64,000 bases of DNA from Flavobacterium sp. ASV13 (GCF_000745775.1 NZ_KN050752.1:419074-483073); one strand, 5' to 3'. Shown: positions 44,637 through 54,088, counted from the first letter of the stretch. The notes: generated from the letters alone by a model not told the origin. Made by a program: numbers and translations.

Positions 44637-45062
44637 ATGAAAGGCTTATATATTTTATTAGCAGCAATACTTTTAACTTCTTGCCAAAATCAAAGCAAAG
44701 AAGATTTAAATAAAGCCAAACAAGCCAGTATTGATTCAATGAAAGTTGAGATTAACAAACAGCGTGTTATCGATTCGATGAAGACTGAGATGGCGAAGGT
44801 AGAAGAGAAACAAAAAGCAGAAGCACAAAAAGTTGTTGTGGTTCACGAAAATGATGGAACAGCAACTGCCGCGCCAGCAAAAAAGAAAGGCTGGAGTTCT
44901 ACTGCTAAAGGTGCAGTAATTGGAGCTGGAGTAGGTGCCGCAACTGGAGCTATTGTAAGTAAGAAAAAAGGTGAAGGTGCCATAATAGGAGGATTGGCCG
45001 GCGCTGGAGTTGGTGCGGGTACAGGCGCAATTATTGACAGCAACAAGAAGAAAAAAGAATAG
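44637..45062 (+). CDS. Glycine-zipper lipoprotein
   Basis: The 141-residue protein has a lipoprotein signal peptide with lipobox LLTSC (Cys16), then a charged coiled-coil-like stretch (about 20-65, with repeated DSMK units) and a Gly/Ala-rich tail (about 95-135) with GAGVGAATGAIV and GAGVGAGTGAII, i.e. two glycine-zipper repeats of the kind that insert into or lie in a membrane. It resembles outer-membrane SlyB/OmpA-linked glycine-zipper proteins. Role unknown; envelope support is likely. A terminator follows. Confidence 0.75.
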   Translation: MKGLYILLAAILLTSCQNQSKEDLNKAKQASIDSMKVEINKQRVIDSMKTEMAKVEEKQKAEAQKVVVVHENDGTATAAPAKKKGWSSTAKGAVIGAGVGAATGAIVSKKKGEGAIIGGLAGAGVGAGTGAIIDSNKKKKE

Positions 45063-45085
45063 ATCTTAAATACTATAAATAAAAG

Positions 45086-45122
45086 AACGCCGATTTAGAT
45101 TTTTCTAAACCGGCGTTTTGTT
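45086..45122. terminator. Intrinsic terminator between convergent genes
   Basis: AACGCCGATTTAGA (45086-45099) pairs with TCTAAACCGGCGTT (45104-45117), with one mismatch, and is followed by T; on the other strand A-rich sequence would give U. It serves the lipoprotein and possibly the minus-strand gene that ends at 45123. Confidence 0.8.
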
Positions 45123-46928
45123 TTATGCTAATTCCAATGTTGGAATTTGAATGGCATTTAATTCTGATTTATAAAAATTGAATTGATTTTTAATTTTTTC
45201 TTCGTCATTTTTAAAATATAAAGTCGATGAAAATAGATTTTGATAATATTCAATTCCTTTCAAAATATTAGCTTTAAAAGAATTCCATTTTTTCAGCTGA
45301 TTTGAAGTAACTTCAGAAACAGATTCAATTTCGTTTTTAAAATAATCAACATACATTTTTAATTCTTTCACAAATAAATGAGGACGATCTGTTCTCAAAA
45401 TTGATTTTCCCTGATAAATATGCTGAAGCATTTCTTTTAATGAAACTTCTTGATCAAAATAAGCCAAATTTGGTCCGGGACAAATGACAACACCTTGCGA
45501 TTGCCCTTTTATTTTAATATCATTTTCAAGATAAGAGGCATTTGCCAAACCAACACACAAACATGATTTTTCGGTGATTTTGATTTTGCTTTTTTCAAAT
45601 TCTAAATCGCATAAAGAATCTTTTTTACTTTCGAGTTCTTCCAGTTTTATATCCTGATATTTTTTTGATGCCGTACAAATTCCGTGTGGATCGTATTCTT
45701 TGCTTAATGCTAAAAATTTCTTTGGACACGAACTTCCGGCTTTATTTTCCTGAATGCGTTTTTGTTTCAAAAATTCATTTGTTGTTCCTTTCAGAGTATT
45801 AAACGGAACTCCCAAAGGTGAAATATTACTCAGATAAAAATCATTTTCCTTTGCATTCATTAATAAATTACGAGTTTCTTTATCTACAGAAGTGGCTTCT
45901 GGAACCAATAAAAATGGAGAACCCCATCCAACAGCATCTACATTATATTTGTTTAATAAAAATTCATGTTCTTCAGCTGTTCCAACGCCGCCTTGTACCG
46001 TAATTTTTAAAGGTAAAGGGTTTTCAGGGAAAAGCTGATTTTTTAGCTGTAAAGCTTTAATCATTAAATCGTGGGCTGATTGTGTCAGTTGTTCTTTTTT
46101 TTGCTTGAATTCTTCTAAAATAGTGCCTAATAAAAGTCCGTCAGTTGCAAAGGCATGACCGCCACAATTCAATCCTGACTCAATTCGATATTCGGAAACC
46201 CAAAGTCCTTTTTTGGCCAGGAAATTTCCCTGAATCATAGCCGATCTGAAATCACTTACTTTTAAAATGATTTTTTTTCTCAGTTCGTTGTTTTCATTCG
46301 GGAAAAAATCTTTGAAGTTTTCAAAATAACCAAACAATCTTGGATTCATTCCGGCAGAAAGTACAACTGAAGATTCTAAATTGCTATTTGCAAAACCTCG
46401 CAAAGCAGCATGAGCATCATTAAATTCAATTGAAAGCTGTTCATTTTTGACAAAATTATCTTTATCTAGTTTTGTCATAATGTTGACATCAATTTCTCCG
46501 GGAAAAAGATGCGATTCGATATAATGTTGAATGTTTTCTTTAAAAGCGATTCCGTCGTCTAATAAGTTTTGAAAACCTTTTTTAATGTCAGAAGTATTCG
46601 GCAACATCGACATGAAATTTTCCAATGCTGTTTTGCTTTCAGTTAATTCGGTTTTAAAGTTTTCGAATTTTTCTTTTACAATTTTATCGACTAAATTTAA
46701 ATACGAAGTAATTCTTTCAGCGCGGTAATCATGAAATTTTTGTGTAATTTCTTCATACGGAAGATTGAATTTTGCGCTATAAAAATTACGCATCTTTTCA
46801 ATCAAATCATCGTCGGCGAGCGCAATTACAGACGAAATTCCATATTGTGCAACGCGAATGGGGCTGTCGATTGTATAAGCAAGTCCCATTACCGGAATAT
46901 GGAAAGTATGTAAGGGTGTTTTTGTCAT
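45123..46928 (-). CDS. Conserved protein of unknown function, possible TIM-barrel flavoprotein with a Cys-rich segment
   Basis: The 601-residue protein has no signal peptide or membrane helix. The N-terminal part HIPVMGLAYTIDSPIRVAQYG (10-30), NCGGHAFATDG (254-264), ITVQGGVGTAEEHEFLL (309-325) and VGWGSPFLLVPEA (333-345) look like phosphate- and flavin-binding loops of a TIM barrel, as in nitronate monooxygenase or glutamate synthase FMN domains; this is only pattern-based. Seven cysteines are at 255, 401, 418, 440, 456, 458 and 483; the six from 401 on, including CLC, could hold an iron-sulfur cluster or zinc. The C-terminal 110 residues are helical. No operon partner is apparent. I do not recognise the family. 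Confidence 0.6.
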   Translation of the reverse strand: MTKTPLHTFHIPVMGLAYTIDSPIRVAQYGISSVIALADDDLIEKMRNFYSAKFNLPYEEITQKFHDYRAERITSYLNLVDKIVKEKFENFKTELTESKTALENFMSMLPNTSDIKKGFQNLLDDGIAFKENIQHYIESHLFPGEIDVNIMTKLDKDNFVKNEQLSIEFNDAHAALRGFANSNLESSVVLSAGMNPRLFGYFENFKDFFPNENNELRKKIILKVSDFRSAMIQGNFLAKKGLWVSEYRIESGLNCGGHAFATDGLLLGTILEEFKQKKEQLTQSAHDLMIKALQLKNQLFPENPLPLKITVQGGVGTAEEHEFLLNKYNVDAVGWGSPFLLVPEATSVDKETRNLLMNAKENDFYLSNISPLGVPFNTLKGTTNEFLKQKRIQENKAGSSCPKKFLALSKEYDPHGICTASKKYQDIKLEELESKKDSLCDLEFEKSKIKITEKSCLCVGLANASYLENDIKIKGQSQGVVICPGPNLAYFDQEVSLKEMLQHIYQGKSILRTDRPHLFVKELKMYVDYFKNEIESVSEVTSNQLKKWNSFKANILKGIEYYQNLFSSTLYFKNDEEKIKNQFNFYKSELNAIQIPTLELA

Positions 46929-47009
46929 TAGTTTTCAGATTAAAATAAAGACAAATATTGAAAAAAGGATTTTCCTAAAACCTGATAATTGTCAGGTTTG
47001 TGGGTAAAG

Positions 47010-47109
47010 TTTTTCCGCCACGAATTCACGAATTTTATTTAAAAAATGTATTAAAATAATTCGTGAATTGTTTCGCCTGTTCACTATCGCTCGAGTTGTG
47101 GCGGAAAAA
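47010..47109. repeat. Interrupted inverted repeat related to that at 25.4 kb
   Basis: TTTTTCCGCCAC followed by GAATTCACGAATT (47010-47034) pairs with AATTCGTGAATT (47058-47069) and GTGGCGGAAAAA (47098-47109). Between the two right-hand pieces is a 28-base insertion (GTTTCGCCTGTTCACTATCG and on). The core CCACGAATTCACGAATT is the same as in 25391-25478. Confidence 0.8.
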
Positions 47110-47111
47110 TA

Positions 47112-48668
47112 TTATATTAAAATCTTCTTCAGAGATTCTGCAATACTTCGCCATAAAAAATTGTAGAATGATTTTTCCTGAATTCTTTCCACTTCAACAT
47201 CGGCGGTTTTGGCTTTGTCTTTTGAATCGTTTTTTACTAATAAATTAGCGACGGCCGTTTTGAGTTTCGCTTCTTTTTCTGGATTTTTCTTTTTGTAAAG
47301 TTTCACTTTAAGATCATCATAATCTAATGAAGCGTTTCCTTTTGAGACATTATCATTTCCATAAAAATTAAATCGGTATTTATTGAAAGTTCCAGTAAAA
47401 GTGGTGTTCATGTAAGGTTTGGTAAATCTTGTCATTGCCACAACGTCAAAATTTGAGATGATGCCCTGAATGTGAAATCCATCGGTTTTGTCTAAAACAT
47501 TAAAACTCCAATCTACATCTAATGGAGAGTTTTTCATGAAAATGCATTTCACTTTGATTTTTACATCGTTCGTTTTTTTTAATCCAAAACCACTTCGAAG
47601 ATTCGTCGCTTGCAAATTGAATTGATCAAAAGTCAAAACTCCTGGACCTTTTGAAAAATCAATTTCTTCTTCATAAATCAGTTTCGATTTCAAAACCTGC
47701 AAAGTGTCAATTTGAAGCGGGAATTTTATGTTTCGCAATAAATGATTGTAAAGGTATTTTTTGCTTAAATCGTCTTTCGGGATTTTACTCCGGTAAATAT
47801 TAGCGTTAAAATGATGGATTACAAGGGAATTTGCTTTAAAATAAAATCGGTCATTTTTAAATCCCCAATCCATTTTTGCAATTTGAGCCGAATCGAATTT
47901 CAAGGTATAAATATCCTTTTCTTTTTCTAATCGCTTTACAAAATTAGGTCGGTCAAACTGAGGGAGATTAGCAAAATTATTGATTTTTAGAAAGTTTTTC
48001 TCCGTGCTTATTTTTCCAATAGTTATATGATAGAAAGCACTTGGTCTGTAAAATAAACTATCTATAATTAAAGCATATTTTTGATATTGAAGCGGAATTT
48101 TTTCTTTTAAAGTTGCATCGGTGATTAAAATTCCTTCCAATTTTAAAATGATTTTTTTAACGCTGAAAATTGGTTTTTCAGTATCGAGCGAAACAACATC
48201 AATTGTTCCCTCATTCAGATAAATGTTCGAAACCGCAATTATTTTTCTGAAAGGCGCCACAATTTCAGTTTCAATGCTTTTGCTGTTATTCAAAAGTTTT
48301 TCTCCTTTTTTATATAAAATCACACGAGGTTTATTGATGATAATACTTTCGGCCTGAATAATATCGTGAAAAGCCAAATCCCAAATATTGAAATGTTTTA
48401 TCGTAATCGATTCAATTTTAGAAAAAAGACCGTTTTTACTGTCTTTCGGCTCGTTTTTCGGACTTACTAATAATGTCTGAGCATAGATATTTCGAGAAAA
48501 AAGCGATACTTCAATTTTTTCATAATTGATATTGTATGCCGTTTTGTTTTTCTCGTGAATGATAATCGGAAGCTGTTTTTTGATCCAGTAATTCAGACCA
48601 ACATTGGCTAGAATCACAATAATAAACAGAGAAATTACTCCGATTGCTATTTTTTTATAGATTGACAT
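47112..48668 (-). CDS. AsmA-like envelope protein
   Basis: The 518-residue protein has one N-terminal membrane helix (about 7-27, AIGVISLFIIVILANVGL) and a long beta-rich periplasmic part with recurring short strands, typical of the AsmA/DUF748-like group of lipid-transfer-type envelope proteins. The C-terminus (YNFLWRSIAESLKKILI) is helical. No specific motif identifies the role. The start codon is close to the divergent penicillin-acylase-family gene (115 bases between starts). Confidence 0.6.
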   Translation of the reverse strand: MSIYKKIAIGVISLFIIVILANVGLNYWIKKQLPIIIHEKNKTAYNINYEKIEVSLFSRNIYAQTLLVSPKNEPKDSKNGLFSKIESITIKHFNIWDLAFHDIIQAESIIINKPRVILYKKGEKLLNNSKSIETEIVAPFRKIIAVSNIYLNEGTIDVVSLDTEKPIFSVKKIILKLEGILITDATLKEKIPLQYQKYALIIDSLFYRPSAFYHITIGKISTEKNFLKINNFANLPQFDRPNFVKRLEKEKDIYTLKFDSAQIAKMDWGFKNDRFYFKANSLVIHHFNANIYRSKIPKDDLSKKYLYNHLLRNIKFPLQIDTLQVLKSKLIYEEEIDFSKGPGVLTFDQFNLQATNLRSGFGLKKTNDVKIKVKCIFMKNSPLDVDWSFNVLDKTDGFHIQGIISNFDVVAMTRFTKPYMNTTFTGTFNKYRFNFYGNDNVSKGNASLDYDDLKVKLYKKKNPEKEAKLKTAVANLLVKNDSKDKAKTADVEVERIQEKSFYNFLWRSIAESLKKILI

Positions 48669-48782
48669 TTATTGTATCGATTTTAAATATAAATTTAGAC
48701 TTTAGAAAATAAAGTCGTTTACATGATTTTGTTTTTACGTTACATTTTAACTAATTATCACATCGCAACACTTTTTTTGAAT

Positions 48783-51170
48783 ATGAAAAAACTTAAGAAA
48801 TTCCTGCTGGTTTTATTTGTCCTGATTGTTGTTTTAGGAATAGGTTTATGCGCTTATATTTTTCATTTAAAACCCAAGTATGAAGGAGAGCTGGAATTGA
48901 AAAATCTTCAAAAAGAAACGACTGTTTATTTTGATGAATTTGGAGTTCCTCATATTTATGCCGATTCTGAAAAAGATGCGATGACGGCGTTTGGATATGT
49001 TCACGCGCAGGAAAGATTATGGCAAATGGAATTGCTTCGAAGAATCGCTCCGGGACGTTTATCTGAAATCTTCGGATCTGTAGCGCTGAAAAATGATAAG
49101 TTTTTCTCCGGAATTGGTATTGAAGAAGCTTCGGCGAAAGCCATTTCCAAATTAGATAAAAACAGTCAGGCGTATCAATTGACGATGGCTTATTTGGATG
49201 GAATTAATCAATATTTGGATGAAGGCGTTACGCCAGTAGAATTTACTCTGGTTGGTGTGAAAAAAGAAAAATTCACTATAAAAGATGTTTATAATATCTT
49301 CGGATATATGTCTTTCAGTTTTGCAATGGCTCAAAAAACAGATCCGTTATTAACTGAAATTCGCAATAAATATGGTGTTGAATATTTGAAAGATTTAGGA
49401 ATTGAAGGCGAATTCAATACAACTCAGTTAAAAAGTTCAAAAGAGAATATTGATGAATATACAGCAATCTCAAAATCAGTTGCGGATTTGTTGGACAAAT
49501 CGCCAATTCCGCCATTTATTGGAAGCAACAGTTGGGTAGCCGGACCTCATAAAACCAAAAGTGGAAAAGTGATTTTTGCCAATGATCCACACATTGGGTT
49601 TTCACAGCCTGCAACTTGGTACGAAGCACATTTGATTACACCTGAACATGAATTGTATGGTTGTTATTTGGCTGGAACGCCGTTTCCGTTGTTGGCGCAC
49701 AATCGCGATTATGCTTACGGTTTGACAATGTTTGAAAATGATGATATTGATTTTTATCAGGAGAAAAATAAATCGGGAGACAATAATCAATACCAAACTC
49801 CGACAGGTTTCGCAACTTATGAAGTCAGAAAAAAAACGATCAAAGTCAAAGATACTTCTGATGTTGTCATGACTATAAAATCAAGCCGTCATGGACCAAT
49901 TATGAATGATGTTTTAGAGCGTTTGGATAAAAAAAATCCTATTGCAATGTCGTGGACGTATACCCGAGAACCTATTCAAATTTTAGATGCAGTTTACGGA
50001 CTTTCGCATGCAAAAAACAAAGATGATTTTAGAAAAGCAGTTCAATTAGTTGCAGCGCCGGGATTGAATGTGATGTATGGCGATGCCAAAGGAAATGTAG
50101 CTTGGTGGGCAACAGGAAAATTGTATAAACACGACAAAGGTGTGAATACTTTCCTGATTTTGGATGGCGCAAGTGGAAAAGATGATATTAAAGAATATCT
50201 GGATTTTTCAAAAAATCCATCTTCTGAAAACCCGAAATGGGGTTATGTTTATTCGGCTAATAATCAACCAGAATCCATAGATGGTTATTTGTATCCAGGT
50301 TATTATTTGCCGGAAGATCGCGCGAAAAGAATTTCAGGTTTAATGGACGCCAAATCAGATTGGGATAAAGAAGCAATCAGTAAAATGATTTATGATAATA
50401 CATCGCCAATTGCTCCGGGAACTACTCAAAGTTTGATTTCGAATTTAGATAATAAAGCGCTTTCATCAGAAGAAAAACAAGTGATTACTGTTTTAAAATC
50501 TTGGAAAGGAACAACAAATCTCGAAGATGATGCGCCAACGATTTACAACAAATGGATTTATCTGTACATGAAAAATACTTTTGAAGATGAAATGGGAAAA
50601 GACAATTTTGATTTGTTTTTAGGAACTCACATTGGTAAACAAGTTATTGCCAGACAAGTTGCAAATGAAAATTCGGTTTGGTGGGATAATATCAAAACCA
50701 AAAATGTAAAAGAAACGAGAAAAGATATTGTTTCAAAATCGTTTCATGAAGCAGTTACAGCACTTCAAAAACAATTAGGAACTACGATTTCAGATTGGAA
50801 TTGGGGCAAAGTTCACACCGTTGAGCATGAACATCCGTTAGGAAAAGTGGCAGCGTTACGAAAATTATTTAATGTTGGACCTTTTGCATCGCCAGGATCA
50901 AATGAAGTGATTAATAATTTATTTTTTGGCTTTAACGAAGAAGGCAAATATTACGTAAAAGGCGGACCTTCAACCAGAAGAATTGTTGATTTCTCTGATG
51001 TTGAAAACAGTTGGAGCATTTTACCAACCGGACAATCCGGAAATCCGTTCAGTAAACATTATCACGATCAGGCACAAATGTACAATGAAGGTAAATTCAG
51101 AAAAATGAAATTGAATAAGGATGAGATTGTGAAAACTTCGACGAAATTGGTTTTGAAACCAAAGAAATAA
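48783..51170 (+). CDS. Penicillin-acylase-family (Ntn) hydrolase
   Basis: I start the gene at ATG 48783, which begins MKKLKKFLLVLFVLIVVLGI, a signal/anchor segment; an in-frame ATG at 48723 would put 20 extra residues ahead of it. The 795-residue precursor is an N-terminal-nucleophile amidase that is normally cut by itself into two chains. The new N-terminus would be Ser248 in PPFIGSNSWVAGP, the catalytic residue, followed by ANDPHIGFSQPATWYEAHL and the GNVAWWATGK segment. Such enzymes hydrolyse acyl amides such as penicillin G or acyl-homoserine lactones; the real substrate is unknown. Its 3' end is copied at 52311-52445. Confidence 0.9.
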   Translation: MKKLKKFLLVLFVLIVVLGIGLCAYIFHLKPKYEGELELKNLQKETTVYFDEFGVPHIYADSEKDAMTAFGYVHAQERLWQMELLRRIAPGRLSEIFGSVALKNDKFFSGIGIEEASAKAISKLDKNSQAYQLTMAYLDGINQYLDEGVTPVEFTLVGVKKEKFTIKDVYNIFGYMSFSFAMAQKTDPLLTEIRNKYGVEYLKDLGIEGEFNTTQLKSSKENIDEYTAISKSVADLLDKSPIPPFIGSNSWVAGPHKTKSGKVIFANDPHIGFSQPATWYEAHLITPEHELYGCYLAGTPFPLLAHNRDYAYGLTMFENDDIDFYQEKNKSGDNNQYQTPTGFATYEVRKKTIKVKDTSDVVMTIKSSRHGPIMNDVLERLDKKNPIAMSWTYTREPIQILDAVYGLSHAKNKDDFRKAVQLVAAPGLNVMYGDAKGNVAWWATGKLYKHDKGVNTFLILDGASGKDDIKEYLDFSKNPSSENPKWGYVYSANNQPESIDGYLYPGYYLPEDRAKRISGLMDAKSDWDKEAISKMIYDNTSPIAPGTTQSLISNLDNKALSSEEKQVITVLKSWKGTTNLEDDAPTIYNKWIYLYMKNTFEDEMGKDNFDLFLGTHIGKQVIARQVANENSVWWDNIKTKNVKETRKDIVSKSFHEAVTALQKQLGTTISDWNWGKVHTVEHEHPLGKVAALRKLFNVGPFASPGSNEVINNLFFGFNEEGKYYVKGGPSTRRIVDFSDVENSWSILPTGQSGNPFSKHYHDQAQMYNEGKFRKMKLNKDEIVKTSTKLVLKPKK

Positions 51171-51217
51171 TACTCATTAAAATAAATTTTATTTACACTT
51201 TTTTTAAAACCAATTTC

Positions 51218-52318
51218 ATGGATAAAAAAATTATTGCTTTTTCTTTATTTGTTTCTGTTTTAAGTCTTCTAATTGGAATTTTACCACTTACGGGTATTGG
51301 CGATATAGTATTTAGTATTTTGAGAGTATTTACTTCGTACATTTTCCCGAGCTTGGGTGGTCATTTCAAAATCAATGAAATGGAACACAGCTTAACAATA
51401 GCATTGCTTTTCAATAGTCTTTTATTTGCAAGTGCTATTTTATTTTTTAAATCTAATGAGAAAGAAGAACGTCTTTTAAGGTTTATTTTTTCAATAATTT
51501 TTATAAATAAATGTTTTTTTGCATTAGATGAAGTTTGTCGTATTTATGTAATTTATAGAGATTTTGGAACATTTTATTTTTGGGTATTTTTTTCATTGTT
51601 ATTAAGTATTTGTTTGCTTTATTTTTTATACAAAAGCATAAAATACATGAATGAATTAAAGATAGTAGAATATGAGAATTTAAAACTTACAGAATCAGAA
51701 AAAGGCTCTTCTTTTAAAAGCAGTAAGTGGCAACGTTTATTGCATTTTATAATAGATAATGTAATTTTTGTTGTTTTTACGTTTAATTTTTTAGATGGAA
51801 CACGAATGATATATTTTAATGGTTCGTTTGGAATAATTGAAAATATATTAGGAAGACAAAATACAATTTGGATAATGTTGATTATTTTTCGATTTGTTTT
51901 TTATTTTGTTTTTGAAACTCTTTTCAGTGCAACACCAGGAAAATTTTTAACAGAAAGTAGAGTTGTTGATAATCAAGGTTTAAAGCCAGAAAATAATTTT
52001 GTGTTCAAAAGAACGCTATCGAGATATATTCCTTTCGATTCGATTTCTTTTTTATTTAATGTAAATTGGCATGATTCAATCTCTCATACTCAGGTTTATA
52101 AAGAAAAGCAAACGGGACTGAATGGAAAAATATTTTTTTTACTTATTCCAATATATCTTATTCTTTGGTTAGGATTTCATTTGCTTGGAATACAAGAGGA
52201 GAAAAAGCAAAATTTTGGATACTCTTTTGAAAGTTTTGTAAATGAAAGAAATCAGGTTTTAGACGGCAAAAAGGTAATCAATACAAACGCAGTTTTGAGA
52301 TTAGATGAACGGTTTTAA
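51218..52318 (+). CDS. RDD-family membrane protein, copy 1
   Basis: The 366-residue protein has four N-terminal membrane helices (about 5-130), a linker, and a C-terminal RDD domain (about 165-330) with the Arg and Asp residues in WQRLLHFIIDNVIFVVF and FSATPGKFLTESRVVDNQG. RDD proteins are thought to act in transport or ion exchange. It starts 47 bases after the acylase gene. The last two codons and the stop lie in sequence copied from the acylase gene, so the tail (about 340-366) may be partly accidental. The second RDD gene at 52487 is a diverged duplicate. Confidence 0.85.
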   Translation: MDKKIIAFSLFVSVLSLLIGILPLTGIGDIVFSILRVFTSYIFPSLGGHFKINEMEHSLTIALLFNSLLFASAILFFKSNEKEERLLRFIFSIIFINKCFFALDEVCRIYVIYRDFGTFYFWVFFSLLLSICLLYFLYKSIKYMNELKIVEYENLKLTESEKGSSFKSSKWQRLLHFIIDNVIFVVFTFNFLDGTRMIYFNGSFGIIENILGRQNTIWIMLIIFRFVFYFVFETLFSATPGKFLTESRVVDNQGLKPENNFVFKRTLSRYIPFDSISFLFNVNWHDSISHTQVYKEKQTGLNGKIFFLLIPIYLILWLGFHLLGIQEEKKQNFGYSFESFVNERNQVLDGKKVINTNAVLRLDERF

Positions 52319-52445
52319 TGAAGAAGGCAAACATTATCACGATCAGGCAGAAATGTACAATGAAGGTAAATTCAGGAAAATGAGATTGAATAAGGAAGAA
52401 ATTGTAAAAACTTCGACGAAATTGGTTTTGAAACCAAAGATATAG
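52311..52445 (+). pseudogene. Copied 3' end of the penicillin acylase gene
   Basis: Reading GGT at 52311 in frame gives GFNEEGKHYHDQAEMYNEGK and on to FRKMRLNKEEIVKTSTKLVL, KPKI and a stop at 52443-52445. This matches the acylase C-terminus with few changes (about 92 percent at DNA level over the last 115 bases). Relative to the acylase gene a 108-base, 36-codon piece (50949-51056) is missing, between two AAA trinucleotides. There is no start codon or upstream acylase sequence. It is a remnant of a duplicated acylase gene. Confidence 0.88.
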
Positions 52446-52486
52446 ACAACTTAAAAAATTATTAATTGAAATAAAACCCCAACTCT

Positions 52487-53470
52487 ATGTATAAAAAAAT
52501 TATTGCTTTTGCTTTGTTCCTTTCCATTGTTAGTTTTTTTACGGCTTTTTATAATGACTATAATTCGAACTTGTATTATGTTTTAAGTTTTTTCAATTAT
52601 AGTATCGCAGGCTGGATTGATGTAGGTTGGATTGAAGCTAGAACCTTGCGATTATTTTTTAATTTTTTATTGTTTGTTGGTGTGATTGCTTATTATTTTT
52701 CAAAAGGTAAAGAAACACGTCTTTTGCGCTTTAGTTTTGCTACATTATTTGTACAGCTTTGTTTTGGTGTTGTTGTTCAGTTTATTTTTATTTTAAATAG
52801 ATTCGAGGGAATTGAAGTAAAGAGTTATGCAGGCATTGCCATTTCTTATGTAATAACTTTTTTTGTGCTTTATGTTTTATATAAAAGCTTAAAATACATG
52901 AGCGACCAACAATCATTAGATTTTGAAACTGTTGCTTATACAGAATCAACGGAAGTTTATTATTTTAAGACCGGAAATTGGGAACGTTTGGTTCATTTTA
53001 TAATTGATAATTTAATTTTCTTGCTGATTGGATACCAACTTTTCATGGGAATTTTGTCTTTTGAATTTGTCAATTCTTATTTCGGAATAGTGAGAGGAGA
53101 TCATGCTGATCGATTTTTTTTACTAATTGTTTTTCCAGTATTCAGCTTTGTTTACTATTATATATTTGAAAAGCTTTTTAGCGCAACACCAGGAAAATTT
53201 TTAACCCAAAGCAGATTGGTCAACAGTGAAGGTTTAGTTCCGGCTAATTCTCATGTGCTTTTAAGAACTTTATGCCGAAACATTCCTTTTGACGGAGTTT
53301 CTTTTTTGTTTAATGCCAGCTGGCATGATAATTTGTCAAATACCGAAGTATTTAAAGAAAAGAAAAGTGAAATTAGTGGAGCCTATTATTTTTTGATTAT
53401 CCCGATTTTTGGTATTCTTTTGTTTTTGGTAAAAGCAATAGAAGGTTATTTGCATACAACCAATATTTAA
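52487..53470 (+). CDS. RDD-family membrane protein, copy 2
   Basis: The 327-residue protein has the same layout as copy 1: four N-terminal helices, then an RDD domain (about 160-310) with WERLVHFIIDNLIFLLI and FSATPGKFLTQSRLVNSEG. The two share the same N-terminal start (KKIIAF) and core motifs but differ in many positions, so the duplication is not very recent. The upstream sequence is the copied acylase tail, so the duplicated unit was acylase-end plus RDD. Copy 2 lacks the C-terminal extension of copy 1. Confidence 0.85.
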   Translation: MYKKIIAFALFLSIVSFFTAFYNDYNSNLYYVLSFFNYSIAGWIDVGWIEARTLRLFFNFLLFVGVIAYYFSKGKETRLLRFSFATLFVQLCFGVVVQFIFILNRFEGIEVKSYAGIAISYVITFFVLYVLYKSLKYMSDQQSLDFETVAYTESTEVYYFKTGNWERLVHFIIDNLIFLLIGYQLFMGILSFEFVNSYFGIVRGDHADRFFLLIVFPVFSFVYYYIFEKLFSATPGKFLTQSRLVNSEGLVPANSHVLLRTLCRNIPFDGVSFLFNASWHDNLSNTEVFKEKKSEISGAYYFLIIPIFGILLFLVKAIEGYLHTTNI

Positions 53471-53494
53471 ACCTTTCAACTTTATTAAAATAAA

Positions 53495-53556
53495 AAGGTT
53501 CAAAGGTTTTAAAAGAAAAACCTTTGAACCTTTGCAACTTTGTGCCTTTGAACCTT
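53495..53556. repeat. Repeated AACCTTTGAACC words forming an inverted repeat
   Basis: AAGGTTCAAAGGTTTT (53495-53510) and AAAACCTTTGAACCTT (53517-53532) are exact reverse complements with a 6-base loop. CCTTTGAACCTT recurs at 53545-53556, overlapping the end of the minus-strand gene. Confidence 0.8.
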
Positions 53557-54004
53557 ATTTAGAAATATACTTCCCTAAAACAATATCATTTGCAAAAATG
53601 TTCAAATTATTTGCAAGCGCTTTATTCGCAAGCATTACATTTTTGGTTTGGTAGGCAGTATCTTTTTCGTACGCTTTCAGCAGCGTTTCTAATTCTACTT
53701 CATCATAAAAAGCAAAAGAATTATAAATGGCGTCTCTGAAATTTTTATAATTGATGCTTTGGGTAATTTCCATCGATTTTTGTTCGTTCCAGCCTTCTTT
53801 GGCGGAAGCCTCATTAATTTTAGTCAGACAAAAATCAATTACATAAGTTTTGTAATGTACCGCTTCGACAATTTTATCGACGATGATTTTGTTTTGCTGT
53901 GTTGGCATTGCCGGAGGTGGTGGATTGTTTTGCGATACGCATTTTGAGGAAACAAACAAACAAAACAAGGCAGTCAAAAGACTATACTTTTTTAGATTTT
54001 TCAT
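53555..54004 (-). CDS. Small secreted protein, unknown function
   Basis: The 149-residue protein has a signal peptide (about 1-25, ending CVSQ), a short proline-rich stretch (NNPPPPAMP) and a helical domain with few recognisable features (NKIIVDKIVEAVHYKTYVID). No family recognised. It is transcribed alone, opposite in direction to the RDD gene. Confidence 0.6.
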   Translation of the reverse strand: MKNLKKYSLLTALFCLFVSSKCVSQNNPPPPAMPTQQNKIIVDKIVEAVHYKTYVIDFCLTKINEASAKEGWNEQKSMEITQSINYKNFRDAIYNSFAFYDEVELETLLKAYEKDTAYQTKNVMLANKALANNLNIFANDIVLGKYISK

Positions 54005-54088
54005 AGGTTATTTAGCTGTTTTTGGGAAGAGCTAAAATAGTATTTTTTATGATAAATCATCGAATAGGAATGTTATAAGTTATAACAA

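Noticed and set aside
48723..48782. Upstream ATG for the penicillin acylase gene
   Set aside because: It would place about 20 residues ahead of a proper signal/anchor sequence starting at 48783.
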